From: PALSA-612 sp963776375
GTDB lineage: Bacteria > Actinomycetota > Thermoleophilia > Gaiellales > Gaiellaceae
Direction: 5' to 3'
NCBI GenBank assembly: GCA_963776375.1
Contig: CAVZMF010000003.1
Location: forward strand, 62,001-126,000
DNA: 64,000 bases
This document shows, piece by piece, positions 57,483 through 64,000 of this stretch. The notes beneath the pieces were generated by a model. The model did no database searches. It saw only the letters and a list, made by a program, of their open reading frames with translations, and was not told the origin of the DNA. The translations under genes and the position numbers were made by a program. How positions within the stretch are numbered: position 1 is the first letter of the stretch; every line of letters starts with the position of its first letter.

Positions 57483-59165
57483 GTGGAAGCGAAGCACGAC
57501 GTTCTCGTGGTCGGGGCGGGCCTCGCAGGCATGCGCGCCGCCATCGAGGCGTTCGACGCCGGCGCCGACGTCGCGCTGATCTCCAAGATCCATCCCGTGC
57601 GCAGCCACTCCGGCGCGGCCGAGGGCGGGATCAATGCGGCGCTCGGGAACGCCTCGGAGGACAATCCCGAGCTGCACGCGTTCGACACCGTCAAGGGCTC
57701 GGACTACCTGGGCGACCAGGACGCGATCCAGATCCTCTGTGACGAGGCGCCCGGCGACGTCTACCAGCTCGAGCACTGGGGTGCCGTCTTCTCGCGCACC
57801 GAGGACGGACGGATCGCGCAGCGCCCGTTCGGTGCCGCAGGCGAGCCGCGCACCGCCTACGCCGCCGACATCACCGGCCATGTGCTCGTCCAGGTGCTCT
57901 ACGAGCAGGTGATGAAGCGCGACCTCACGGTCTACGAGGAGTGGTTCGCGTGGAGGCTCGTCGAGGAGGCCGGCCGCTGCCAGGGCGTCATCTGCTGGGA
58001 CCTGCTCGACGGCGGCCTGAAGACGATCGGCGCGAAGACCACCATCCTCGCCACCGGCGGCGCGGGGCGGCTGTACACGGGGACGACGAACGCCTACTCC
58101 TGCACGGGCGACGGCATGGCGCTGGCGCTGCGCGTCGGCGTGCCGCTCAAGGACATGGAGATGATGCAGTTCCACCCGACGACGCTCGCGCCCTCGGGCG
58201 TGCTGATCACCGAGGGCTGCCGCGGGGAGGGCGCCTACCTGCTCAACTCCGAGGGCGATCGCTTCCTCAAGGACTACGCGCCGAACGCGATGGAGCTCGC
58301 TTCCCGCGACGTGATCTCGCGCGCGGAGCAGACCGAGATCGACCAGGGCCGCGGGGTCGACGGCAACGTGCTCCTCGACCTGCGCCACCTCGGCGCCGAA
58401 AAGATCCTCGAGCGCCTGCACGGCACGCGCGAGCTGTCGATGACCTTCGCCGGCGTCGACCCGATCGACGAGCCGATCCCCGTGCGCCCGGGCGCCCACT
58501 ACCACATGGGCGGCGTGGACACGGACGTCTGGGGGCGGACCGACCTCGAGGGTCTCTACGCCGCCGGCGAGTGCGCCTGCGTGTCCGTCCACGGCGCCAA
58601 CCGGCTCGGCGGCAACGCCCTCATGGAGACGATCACCTACGGCAAGCGCGCGGGCGCGCACGCGGCGGACTGGGCGCTGACGCACACGACCGTGAACGTT
58701 CCGGCGAGCGCGCAGGCCGATGCCGCGCGCGAGCTAAAGGAGCTCCTCGGCCGACAGGACGGCGAGCGACCGTGGTCGATCCGCGACGAGCTGGCCGGGA
58801 CGATGCACGAGAACTTCGGCGTCTTCCGCCGCGAGGACCAGATGCTCCGCCAGGGGGAGATCGTCGCCGAGCTCCGCAGCCGATACGAGAGCGTGGTGGT
58901 CGACGACAAGGGCGACGTCTTCAACACCGACCTCACGCAGGCGCTCGAGCTCGGGTTCCTGCTCGAGCTCGCCGACTGCATGGTCGTCTCGGGCCTCGCG
59001 CGGAAGGAGAGCCGCGGAGCGCATGCCCGGCCGTACGATTACCCTGATCGGGACGACGAGAACTTCATGAAGCACACCATCGTCCGTTCCGTGGACGGTG
59101 AGCCGGCCCTCGAGTGGCGGCCGGTGACCATGACGAAATGGCAACCCCAGGAGAGGAAGTACTGA
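57483..59165 (+). CDS. sdhA: Succinate dehydrogenase/fumarate reductase flavoprotein subunit
   Basis: 560 residues with covalently bound FAD. FAD motif DVLVVGAGLAGMRAAIEAFD, flavin-linkage His in HPVRSHSGAAEGGINA, dicarboxylate site MQFHPTTLAPSGVLITEGCRGEG, active Arg/His in RPGAHYHMGGVDTD, and NRLGGNALMETITYGKRAG. The start is GTG 57483. It heads an operon with sdhB and an HdrB-like sdhE, so this is a type-E quinone-linked complex. Confidence 0.95.
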   Translation: MEAKHDVLVVGAGLAGMRAAIEAFDAGADVALISKIHPVRSHSGAAEGGINAALGNASEDNPELHAFDTVKGSDYLGDQDAIQILCDEAPGDVYQLEHWGAVFSRTEDGRIAQRPFGAAGEPRTAYAADITGHVLVQVLYEQVMKRDLTVYEEWFAWRLVEEAGRCQGVICWDLLDGGLKTIGAKTTILATGGAGRLYTGTTNAYSCTGDGMALALRVGVPLKDMEMMQFHPTTLAPSGVLITEGCRGEGAYLLNSEGDRFLKDYAPNAMELASRDVISRAEQTEIDQGRGVDGNVLLDLRHLGAEKILERLHGTRELSMTFAGVDPIDEPIPVRPGAHYHMGGVDTDVWGRTDLEGLYAAGECACVSVHGANRLGGNALMETITYGKRAGAHAADWALTHTTVNVPASAQADAARELKELLGRQDGERPWSIRDELAGTMHENFGVFRREDQMLRQGEIVAELRSRYESVVVDDKGDVFNTDLTQALELGFLLELADCMVVSGLARKESRGAHARPYDYPDRDDENFMKHTIVRSVDGEPALEWRPVTMTKWQPQERKY

Positions 59166-60068
59166 TGCGCATCCCCAGGCTCAAGATCTTCGTACTGGCG
59201 CTCGTGGCCGCGGTCGGCGCCACGGCCACGGTCGCGCTCGCCGCGCCCAGGCAGGCAACCGACAATCGCGCGGCCGTCCAGCGCGCCCTCGACAAGACGT
59301 CGAAGGTCGCGAGCGGCCGCTTCGCCTTCTCGGTCAAGCTGGCCGGCGGAGGCGTCGTCCGGCTTCGCCGTCTCCGGCACCGGCGCCTTCGACACGAAGC
59401 ACAAGGCCGCCACCGTGAGCGTCAACCTCGGTGCGCTCTCGACGCTCCTCGGCGGAGCGACCGGCGGTCTCGCGATCCCGAGCACGCTCGACGTCGTGGC
59501 CCTGAACAACACGGTCTACGTGCACATCCCGGCGCTCGCCGCGAAGGTCTCGCCCGGCGCCGAGTGGCTCAAGTTCGACTCCAAGAGCGTGCCGAAGTCA
59601 CTGCCCAAGGGCGCGAATCCCGGCCAGGTCACGATCGACCCGAAGCAGGCGCTCAAGGTGCTGAACGGAGCGATCTCCGTGCACAAGGTCGGCTCGACGA
59701 CCGTGCGCGGGTCCTCGACGACGCACTACGTCGTCTCCGTCGACGCCACGAAGGTCGTCACCGGTCTCGTGCCGAAGGCCGCCGACCGGGCCTCGACGCT
59801 GAAGTCGCTCAGGGCCGCGAACGTCAAGACGGTGTCGCTCGACGTGTACGTCGACAGCTCCGGCCTCGTCCGGCGCGTGTCGGGCGGGCTCACGAAGGTC
59901 AAGGTCGGCCAGGGCACGCCGGCCGTGTCGGCCACCCTGTCCGTCGACCTCTTCGGCTTCGGCCACCCGGTGAGCGTCTCGGCCCCGCCGGCGAGCAAGA
60001 CCGCCGACGGGAGCAAGGTGCTCTCGCAGCTCTCGGGCGCCCTCGGCGGTGGCGGGACCGGAGGCTGA
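59165..60068 (+). CDS. Secreted LppX/LprG-like protein between sdhA and sdhB (one frameshift)
   Basis: About 300 residues. A signal peptide (LKIFVLALVAAVGATATVALA, then APRQA) without lipobox Cys precedes a beta-rich domain: ALDKTSKVASGRFAFSVKL, LDVVALNNTVYVHIPALAAK, STTHYVVSVDATKVV, TVSLDVYVDSSGLVRRVSGG. This pattern resembles the LolA/LppX lipoprotein-carrier fold of actinobacteria. One extra base near 59355 breaks the frame; removal gives GGGSSGFAVSGTGAFDTKH. Start and stop overlap sdhA and sdhB (TGATG), so it is translated with the dehydrogenase. Its role in the complex is unknown. Confidence 0.75.
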
Positions 60069-61097
60069 TGCAGGTAGCTCTCAAGATCTGGCGCTTCGAT
60101 CCCGTCACGGGCGAGCGCGTCCTCAAGGACTACGAGGTCGAAGCGCCGGAGTGGGCGTGTCTCCTCGATGTGCTCGACCTCGTCAAGGACAAGGTCGACG
60201 GCACGCTCGCCTACCGCAAGAGCTGCCGGATGATGATCTGCGGCTCCTGCGGCATGCGTATGGACGGCGCCGCCGTCCTCGCCTGCAAGGAGCGGATGAA
60301 GCCGATCGTCGACGCCGGCCACGTCCCCGTCATCTCGCCGATGGGGAACCTGCCGGTGCTCAAGGACCTCGTGGTCGACATGGAGCCGTTCTGGTCGAAG
60401 ATGCGCGCGATGAAGCCGTGGCTCGAGCCCGGCTACGCCGATCCCGGCGAGAAGGAGAACATCGTTTCCCAGGAGCGGATGGACGTGGTCAAGAAGGAGT
60501 CGCTCTGTATCAACTGCGGCTGCTGCGTCTCCGAGTGCAACTCGATGGAGGCGGATCCCGAGTTCTTCGGCCCCGCCGCGCTCGCGAAGGGCATGCGCTT
60601 CGTCGGCGACCCGCGCGACGAGGAGACCTCGGAGCGGCTCCAGTCCTACAGCGACTACCACGGGATCTGGGACTGCACGCGCTGCTACTTCTGCACGGAG
60701 CGCTGCCCGAAGGGCGTCGACCCGCGCGACGCGATCGCGAAGCTCGGCGCCGAGGCGATGAAGCACGGGATCGACCGCGACATGGGCGCCAGGCACGCGA
60801 AGTGGTTCGTGAAGTCGGCGGAGACGACAGGCTGGCTGCGGGAGACCGAGCTCGTCCCGAAGACACAGGGCGTGATCGCCTCGATCAAGCAGATGAAGTT
60901 CGCGATGGGCCTGGCAAAGCACGGCAAGGTGCCTCTGCCGTTCCCGCCGCACGTCGCCAAGGACGTCGCCGGAGGCCCGCGCGCTGCACGATCTCGTGCG
61001 CCAGCAGGGCCGCGACGGCGCGCTCGGCATCGTGCAGGGCGAGAAGGCGATCTCGCACATCGAGTTCGCCGAGGGCGAGGAAGAGAAGGGCGACTGA
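60068..61097 (+). CDS. sdhB: Succinate dehydrogenase iron-sulfur subunit (C-terminal frameshift)
   Basis: About 343 residues, longer than classic SdhB. The [2Fe-2S] ligands are Cys53, 58, 61 and 73 (KSCRMMICGSCG, AVLAC). The second and third clusters are held by CINCGCCVSECN and CTRCYFCTERCPKG. The extended C-terminus is as in type-E and Hdr-linked enzymes. One extra G near 60970 breaks the frame; removing it gives AKDVAEARALHDLVRQQG and the stop at 61097, which overlaps the sdhE start. Confidence 0.92.
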
Positions 61098-62002
61098 TGT
61101 CCAACGGCCTGGCCGAGCCGAAGCACGTCGCCTACTACAAGGGCTGCCTCGCCTCGCTGTCGGCGAAGGAGCTGGACATCTCGACCCAGGCGCTGGCGCC
61201 GCGGCTCGGCCTGGAGCTGGACGAGCTCGAGTCGGTCACCTGCTGCGGTGCCGGCGACATTCACGAGGCGGAGCCCGACTACTACCTGCACCTGAACGCG
61301 CGCATCCTCGCCTACGCGGAGCAGACCGGCGCGGACACGCTGATGACGATCTGCAACGTCTGCACCCTCAACCTCCGCCAGGCGAACTGGCAGCTGAAGA
61401 TCGACGACGGGCTCCGCGCCCGGGTGAACGAGAACCTCGAGGCGGTCGGCGCTCCCCGGTACGAGGGCGGGGTCGAGGTCAAGCACTTTCTCTGGCTGAT
61501 CAGCGAGGGCGAGGGCTACGAGCTGCTCAAGGACGTCGCCCACCGGGGGCTGAAGGGGCTCAAGATCGCGCCCTTCTACGGCTGTCAGATCCTGCGGCCG
61601 TCGAAGATACTCGGCTTCGAAGACCCCGACCGGCCCTCGTCGCTCGAGCGGATCATCGAGGCCTGCGGCGGCGAGCCGATCGACTACCCGGCCAAGCTCA
61701 AGTGCTGTGGCTTCCCGATCATCCAGGCGCGTGAGGAAGTCGCGCTGAGTGAGCTGATCCAGCCGATCGAGCAGGCCATCGAGCGCGGGGCGGACGCGAT
61801 GGTCACGCCCTGCCCGCTCTGCCACCTGTCGCTGGACGCGTGGCAGTCGAAGCTCGAGAAGGCGACCGGCCGCTCGCTGGGGATGCCGATCATCCACCTC
61901 TCGCAGCTGATCGGCGTCGCGGCCGGGCTCGGCGAGTCCGAGCTCCGGTTCAAGCGGCACGTCGTGCCGGTCGACCCGGTCGTCGAGAAGCTTCGAGTCT
62001 GA
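61097..62002 (+). CDS. sdhE: Type-E succinate dehydrogenase anchor subunit (SdhE/HdrB-like, two CCG domains)
   Basis: 301 residues with two cysteine-rich CCG domains: VTCCGAGDI with TICNVCTLN, and LKCCGFPII with TPCPLCHLS. This is the heterodisulfide-reductase-B-like subunit that replaces the heme-containing SdhC/D membrane anchor in type-E complexes, where it carries a special [4Fe-4S] cluster and passes electrons to quinone. No transmembrane helix is visible; membrane binding is probably via amphipathic helices. It follows sdhB with a TGATG overlap. Confidence 0.92.
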   Translation: MSNGLAEPKHVAYYKGCLASLSAKELDISTQALAPRLGLELDELESVTCCGAGDIHEAEPDYYLHLNARILAYAEQTGADTLMTICNVCTLNLRQANWQLKIDDGLRARVNENLEAVGAPRYEGGVEVKHFLWLISEGEGYELLKDVAHRGLKGLKIAPFYGCQILRPSKILGFEDPDRPSSLERIIEACGGEPIDYPAKLKCCGFPIIQAREEVALSELIQPIEQAIERGADAMVTPCPLCHLSLDAWQSKLEKATGRSLGMPIIHLSQLIGVAAGLGESELRFKRHVVPVDPVVEKLRV

Positions 62003-62805
62003 GCGGCTGGGCCTGGGTCGCGGTCGGGCTGGGCGCCGTCGCGCTCGCCTGCCTGGCGTGGGGCTGGTTCGAGGCCGGGTGGCCGCGGTTCAGGGTGCTC
62101 GAGCTCGGCGTTGCCGGGCTGCCCGCGGAGCTGGACGGGACCAGGATCGTGCACCTGTCCGATTTCCACCTGGGCGTGCCTTCGCGCGGCGGCCGGGCCG
62201 TGCGCCGCGGAGTCGAGTGGGCCGCGGGCCGCGACGCCGACGTCGTCGTACTCACGGGCGACCTCGTCTCGCGCCCCTCGGGCGAGGCCGTTTTGCGCGA
62301 GCTCGTCGGGCAGCTCGTGCGCTGCTACGCGATCCTCGGCAACCACGATCTCGGCCTCAGCCGCGACCCGTTCTCGAAAGAGGTCGTGATCCACGAGCTG
62401 GAGCCGGCGACGCTGCTCCTCGACGACGGCCGGATGCTCGACGTGCGCGGACGGTCGGTCTGGCTCGCCGGCTTCGATCCCCGCTCGCGCGGCCACGAGC
62501 CCGACCTGAGCTGCGAGGCCGATCTCCGCATCGTCCTCTCCCACTTCCCGGGCGTGTTCGACCGGCTTCGACCCGGATCGTTCGACCTCGTCCTTGCCGG
62601 GCACATGCACGACGGCCAGATCTGCCTCCCGTACCCGGGCGGCAAGGTGCGCCTCGCGCACCCGCGTGCGCGGTACACGCACGGGACCTACAGGCGAGGA
62701 GGAACGGTCATGCACGTCTCGCCCGGGCTCGGAACGACGTTCGTGCCGTTCCGCTTCTTCGCGCGGCCCGAGGCGACCGAGCTCGTTCTGCGGGCCGCCT
62801 CCTAG
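61999..62805 (+). CDS. Membrane-anchored metallophosphoesterase (YkuE/YaeI-like)
   Basis: About 268 residues. An N-terminal helix (WVAVGLGAVALACLAWGW) precedes the calcineurin-like domain: RIVHLSDFHLGVPS (metal Asp/His), VVLTGDLVSRPSG, AILGNHDLG, LSHFPGVFD and LAGHMHDGQI. This is the YaeI/YkuE group acting on phosphodiesters of UDP-sugars or lipids. The only start before the helix is a CTG at 61999 overlapping the sdhE stop (CTGA); GTG 62095 would remove the helix. Confidence 0.85.
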   Translation: MSGWAWVAVGLGAVALACLAWGWFEAGWPRFRVLELGVAGLPAELDGTRIVHLSDFHLGVPSRGGRAVRRGVEWAAGRDADVVVLTGDLVSRPSGEAVLRELVGQLVRCYAILGNHDLGLSRDPFSKEVVIHELEPATLLLDDGRMLDVRGRSVWLAGFDPRSRGHEPDLSCEADLRIVLSHFPGVFDRLRPGSFDLVLAGHMHDGQICLPYPGGKVRLAHPRARYTHGTYRRGGTVMHVSPGLGTTFVPFRFFARPEATELVLRAAS

Positions 62806-62814
62806 ACTGCATCC

Positions 62815-63435
62815 GTGGCACCAAGGGTCTCGGGACTGACCGGAGCGACGCTCGTGACGGCGCCGGCTGTCTGCCGCGGCTGCGTCTGGTGGCAGTCGCG
62901 GCCGGGCCGGGAAGTCGACAAGGACCGCTGGCGCGAGCGGATCGAGGAGGAGTGGGGCCCGTGGGGGACGCTCTACTCCGACGACGACGGCCGTCTCCTC
63001 GGCTCGATGCAGTACGGGCCTGCGGAGATGTTCCCGCGCGCCGCCGGGCTGCCGGCCGGACCGCCGTCGGAAGACGCGCTGCTCGTCACCTGCGCCTACC
63101 TCGTCGAGCGCTCGACGCCGTGGGTCATGCAGTCGCTGTTCCTGGCCGTCATCGGCGACGCGCGCGACAAGGGTGCCCGCGCGGTCGAGGCCTTCGGCTA
63201 CCGCTACCCCGAGGGCACGTCGTTGCACGAGCGCTTCGTCCGCCACCGGACGATCTTCCCGCACGACTTCCTCGCCGACTTCGGTTTCCAGGTCGTGCGT
63301 ACGTCGGGGGCGGTCGAGCTCGCGCGGCTCGAGCTGGGCGGCCTCGTGCCCGTTGTGGAGGGCTCACGCGCGAAGGTCATGGGCGTTCTGCGGGGGATCT
63401 TCTCCCCCCAGCCCGTGCCGGCGCCTCGGCCGTGA
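62815..63435 (+). CDS. GNAT-like protein of unknown substrate
   Basis: 206 residues from a GTG 10 bases after the phosphoesterase. It begins with a Cys pair (VCRGCVWWQSRPG), then YSDDDGRLLGSMQYGPAEMFPRA, LLVTCAYLVERSTPWVMQSLF and GARAVEAFGYRYPEG, a GNAT-like arrangement in which the acetyl-CoA loop is weak. Actinobacterial proteins of this type are annotated only as GNAT-family; I cannot give a reaction. Confidence 0.65.
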   Translation: MAPRVSGLTGATLVTAPAVCRGCVWWQSRPGREVDKDRWRERIEEEWGPWGTLYSDDDGRLLGSMQYGPAEMFPRAAGLPAGPPSEDALLVTCAYLVERSTPWVMQSLFLAVIGDARDKGARAVEAFGYRYPEGTSLHERFVRHRTIFPHDFLADFGFQVVRTSGAVELARLELGGLVPVVEGSRAKVMGVLRGIFSPQPVPAPRP

Positions 63436-63460
63436 CGCACACCACCTGCCTCAACGGCAT

Positions 63461-63513
63461 CCTCAGAGAGGTCGCAGAGGAACCTCAGAAGAGGCTCAGA
63501 GGGATATCTGAGG
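63461..63513. repeat. CTCAGA-repeat hairpin region between convergent genes
   Basis: CCTCAGA occurs at 63461 and 63483, CTCAGA at 63495 and the inverse TCTGAGG at 63507, so alternative 6-7-bp stems can form with the last copy. The tract is purine-rich and lies between the convergent GNAT-like gene and asd, suggesting a terminator-like region. Confidence 0.45.
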
Positions 63514-63520
63514 TTGTGAG

Positions 63521-64000
63521 CTAGGCCGCCGCGAGCGCATGGCGCTCGAGCAGGAGCTCGGCGATCTGGATCGCGTTCAGGGCCGCGCCCTTGTTCAGGT
63601 TGTCGCAGGCGAGGAAGAGGACGAGCCCGTTCTCCGCGGTCGGGTCGCGGCGCACGCGACCGACCAAGACCCGGTCGCCTCGCGCGGCGGCCTTGCCGGG
63701 GGAGGGGAACTCTTCGAGATCCACGGCCCGAGACGCCGCGAGCAGCTCGCGCGCGTGCTCGGGCGCCACGCGCTCCTCCGTCTCCACCCAGATCGTCTCG
63801 GCGTGGCCGACGAGTACCGGCACGCGCACGCAGTTCGCGGAGACCGGTAGCTCGGGCAGCTCGAGGATCTTCCGCGTCTCGAGGCGGATCTTCTCCTCCT
63901 CGTCGAACTCCTCGCCGTCGAAGTCCCACTCCATCAGGAGATCGAGCTCGTCGTGCGACTGCGCCCGCAGGCGCTCCATCGACTGCGCGCCGGCCCCGGA
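63521..64000 (-). CDS. asd: Aspartate-semialdehyde dehydrogenase, C-terminal part (cut by window end)
   Basis: The last 160 residues of the enzyme that reduces aspartyl phosphate in lysine/threonine/methionine synthesis. Visible are the catalytic-domain helix SHDELDLLMEWDF, VSANCVRVPVLVGHAETIWVE (active-site region with His) and the terminal NADP-contact CDNLNKGAALNAIQIAELL. The frame continues to the end of the window, so the N-terminus and catalytic Cys lie outside. Confidence 0.9.
   Translation of the reverse strand, partial: SGAGAQSMERLRAQSHDELDLLMEWDFDGEEFDEEEKIRLETRKILELPELPVSANCVRVPVLVGHAETIWVETEERVAPEHARELLAASRAVDLEEFPSPGKAAARGDRVLVGRVRRDPTAENGLVLFLACDNLNKGAALNAIQIAELLLERHALAAA

Overview
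The window is very GC-rich and gene-dense. Stop and start codons often overlap (GTGA, ATGA, TTGA, CTGA), GTG/TTG starts are common, and the SOS box in front of lexA is of the Gram-positive type. These features, together with a fused MoaD-MoaE, a free-standing methylmalonyl-CoA mutase catalytic subunit, a type-E succinate dehydrogenase and MauD-like twin thioredoxins, suggest a soil-type actinobacterium. The class Thermoleophilia (Gaiellales-like) is my best guess, but this is an inference from gene content and no phylogeny was run.

Layout. (1) 0-10.4 kb: a maltose/maltodextrin operon on the minus strand (malE, malF, malG, cytoplasmic GH13, malK, secreted GH13 amylase) with a divergent LacI-type regulator and a recognisable promoter/operator. 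(2) 10.4-15.6 kb: selenocysteine genes selA and selB with a clipped GNAT gene between them, then a LOG-family nucleotide hydrolase, an S2P-type protease and a MoaD-MoaE fusion. (3) 15.7-21.3 kb: mutase, glycosyltransferase, aquaporin, secG, tRNA-Leu(GAG), lexA with its SOS box, and the RNase P RNA with a strong terminator. (4) 21.3-26.8 kb: VOC dioxygenase-like protein, HDAC-like deacetylase, 5'-3' exonuclease, plsC and topA, all but the first full of frameshifts. (5) 27-34 kb: primary-type sigma factor, LuxR-type regulator, membrane HD-GYP protein, pgsA, biotin-dependent carboxylase alpha chain and a DrrAB-like ABC exporter. (6) 34-42 kb: sucC-methyltransferase-sucD, then a sulfotransferase and two tandem twin-thioredoxin membrane proteins facing a secreted 14-cysteine protein. 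(7) 42-50.5 kb: P450/Rieske pair, aminotransferase, Lon-like PDZ protease, SDR, malate dehydrogenase, isocitrate dehydrogenase, citrate synthase. (8) 50.6-64 kb: two Xer recombinases around a DUF1461 membrane protein, a secreted Cys/His repeat protein, pckA, a formyltransferase, an sdhA-lipoprotein-like-sdhB-sdhE operon, a metallophosphoesterase and the end of asd.

How the genes work together. Much of the TCA cycle and its exits lie in one stretch: sucCD, mdh, icd, gltA, pckA and sdhABE. Starch or maltodextrin degradation and import form one regulated unit. Housekeeping genes for SOS control, tRNA processing, chromosome topology, phospholipid synthesis and primary transcription fill the middle.

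A strong caution applies. At least twelve conserved genes are broken by single-base indels that restore perfect family motifs when one base is removed (usually) or added. The broken genes include topA, pgsA and sdhB, which cells normally need. I read this as uncorrected sequence error, not pseudogenes, and I give full-length coordinates across the breaks.
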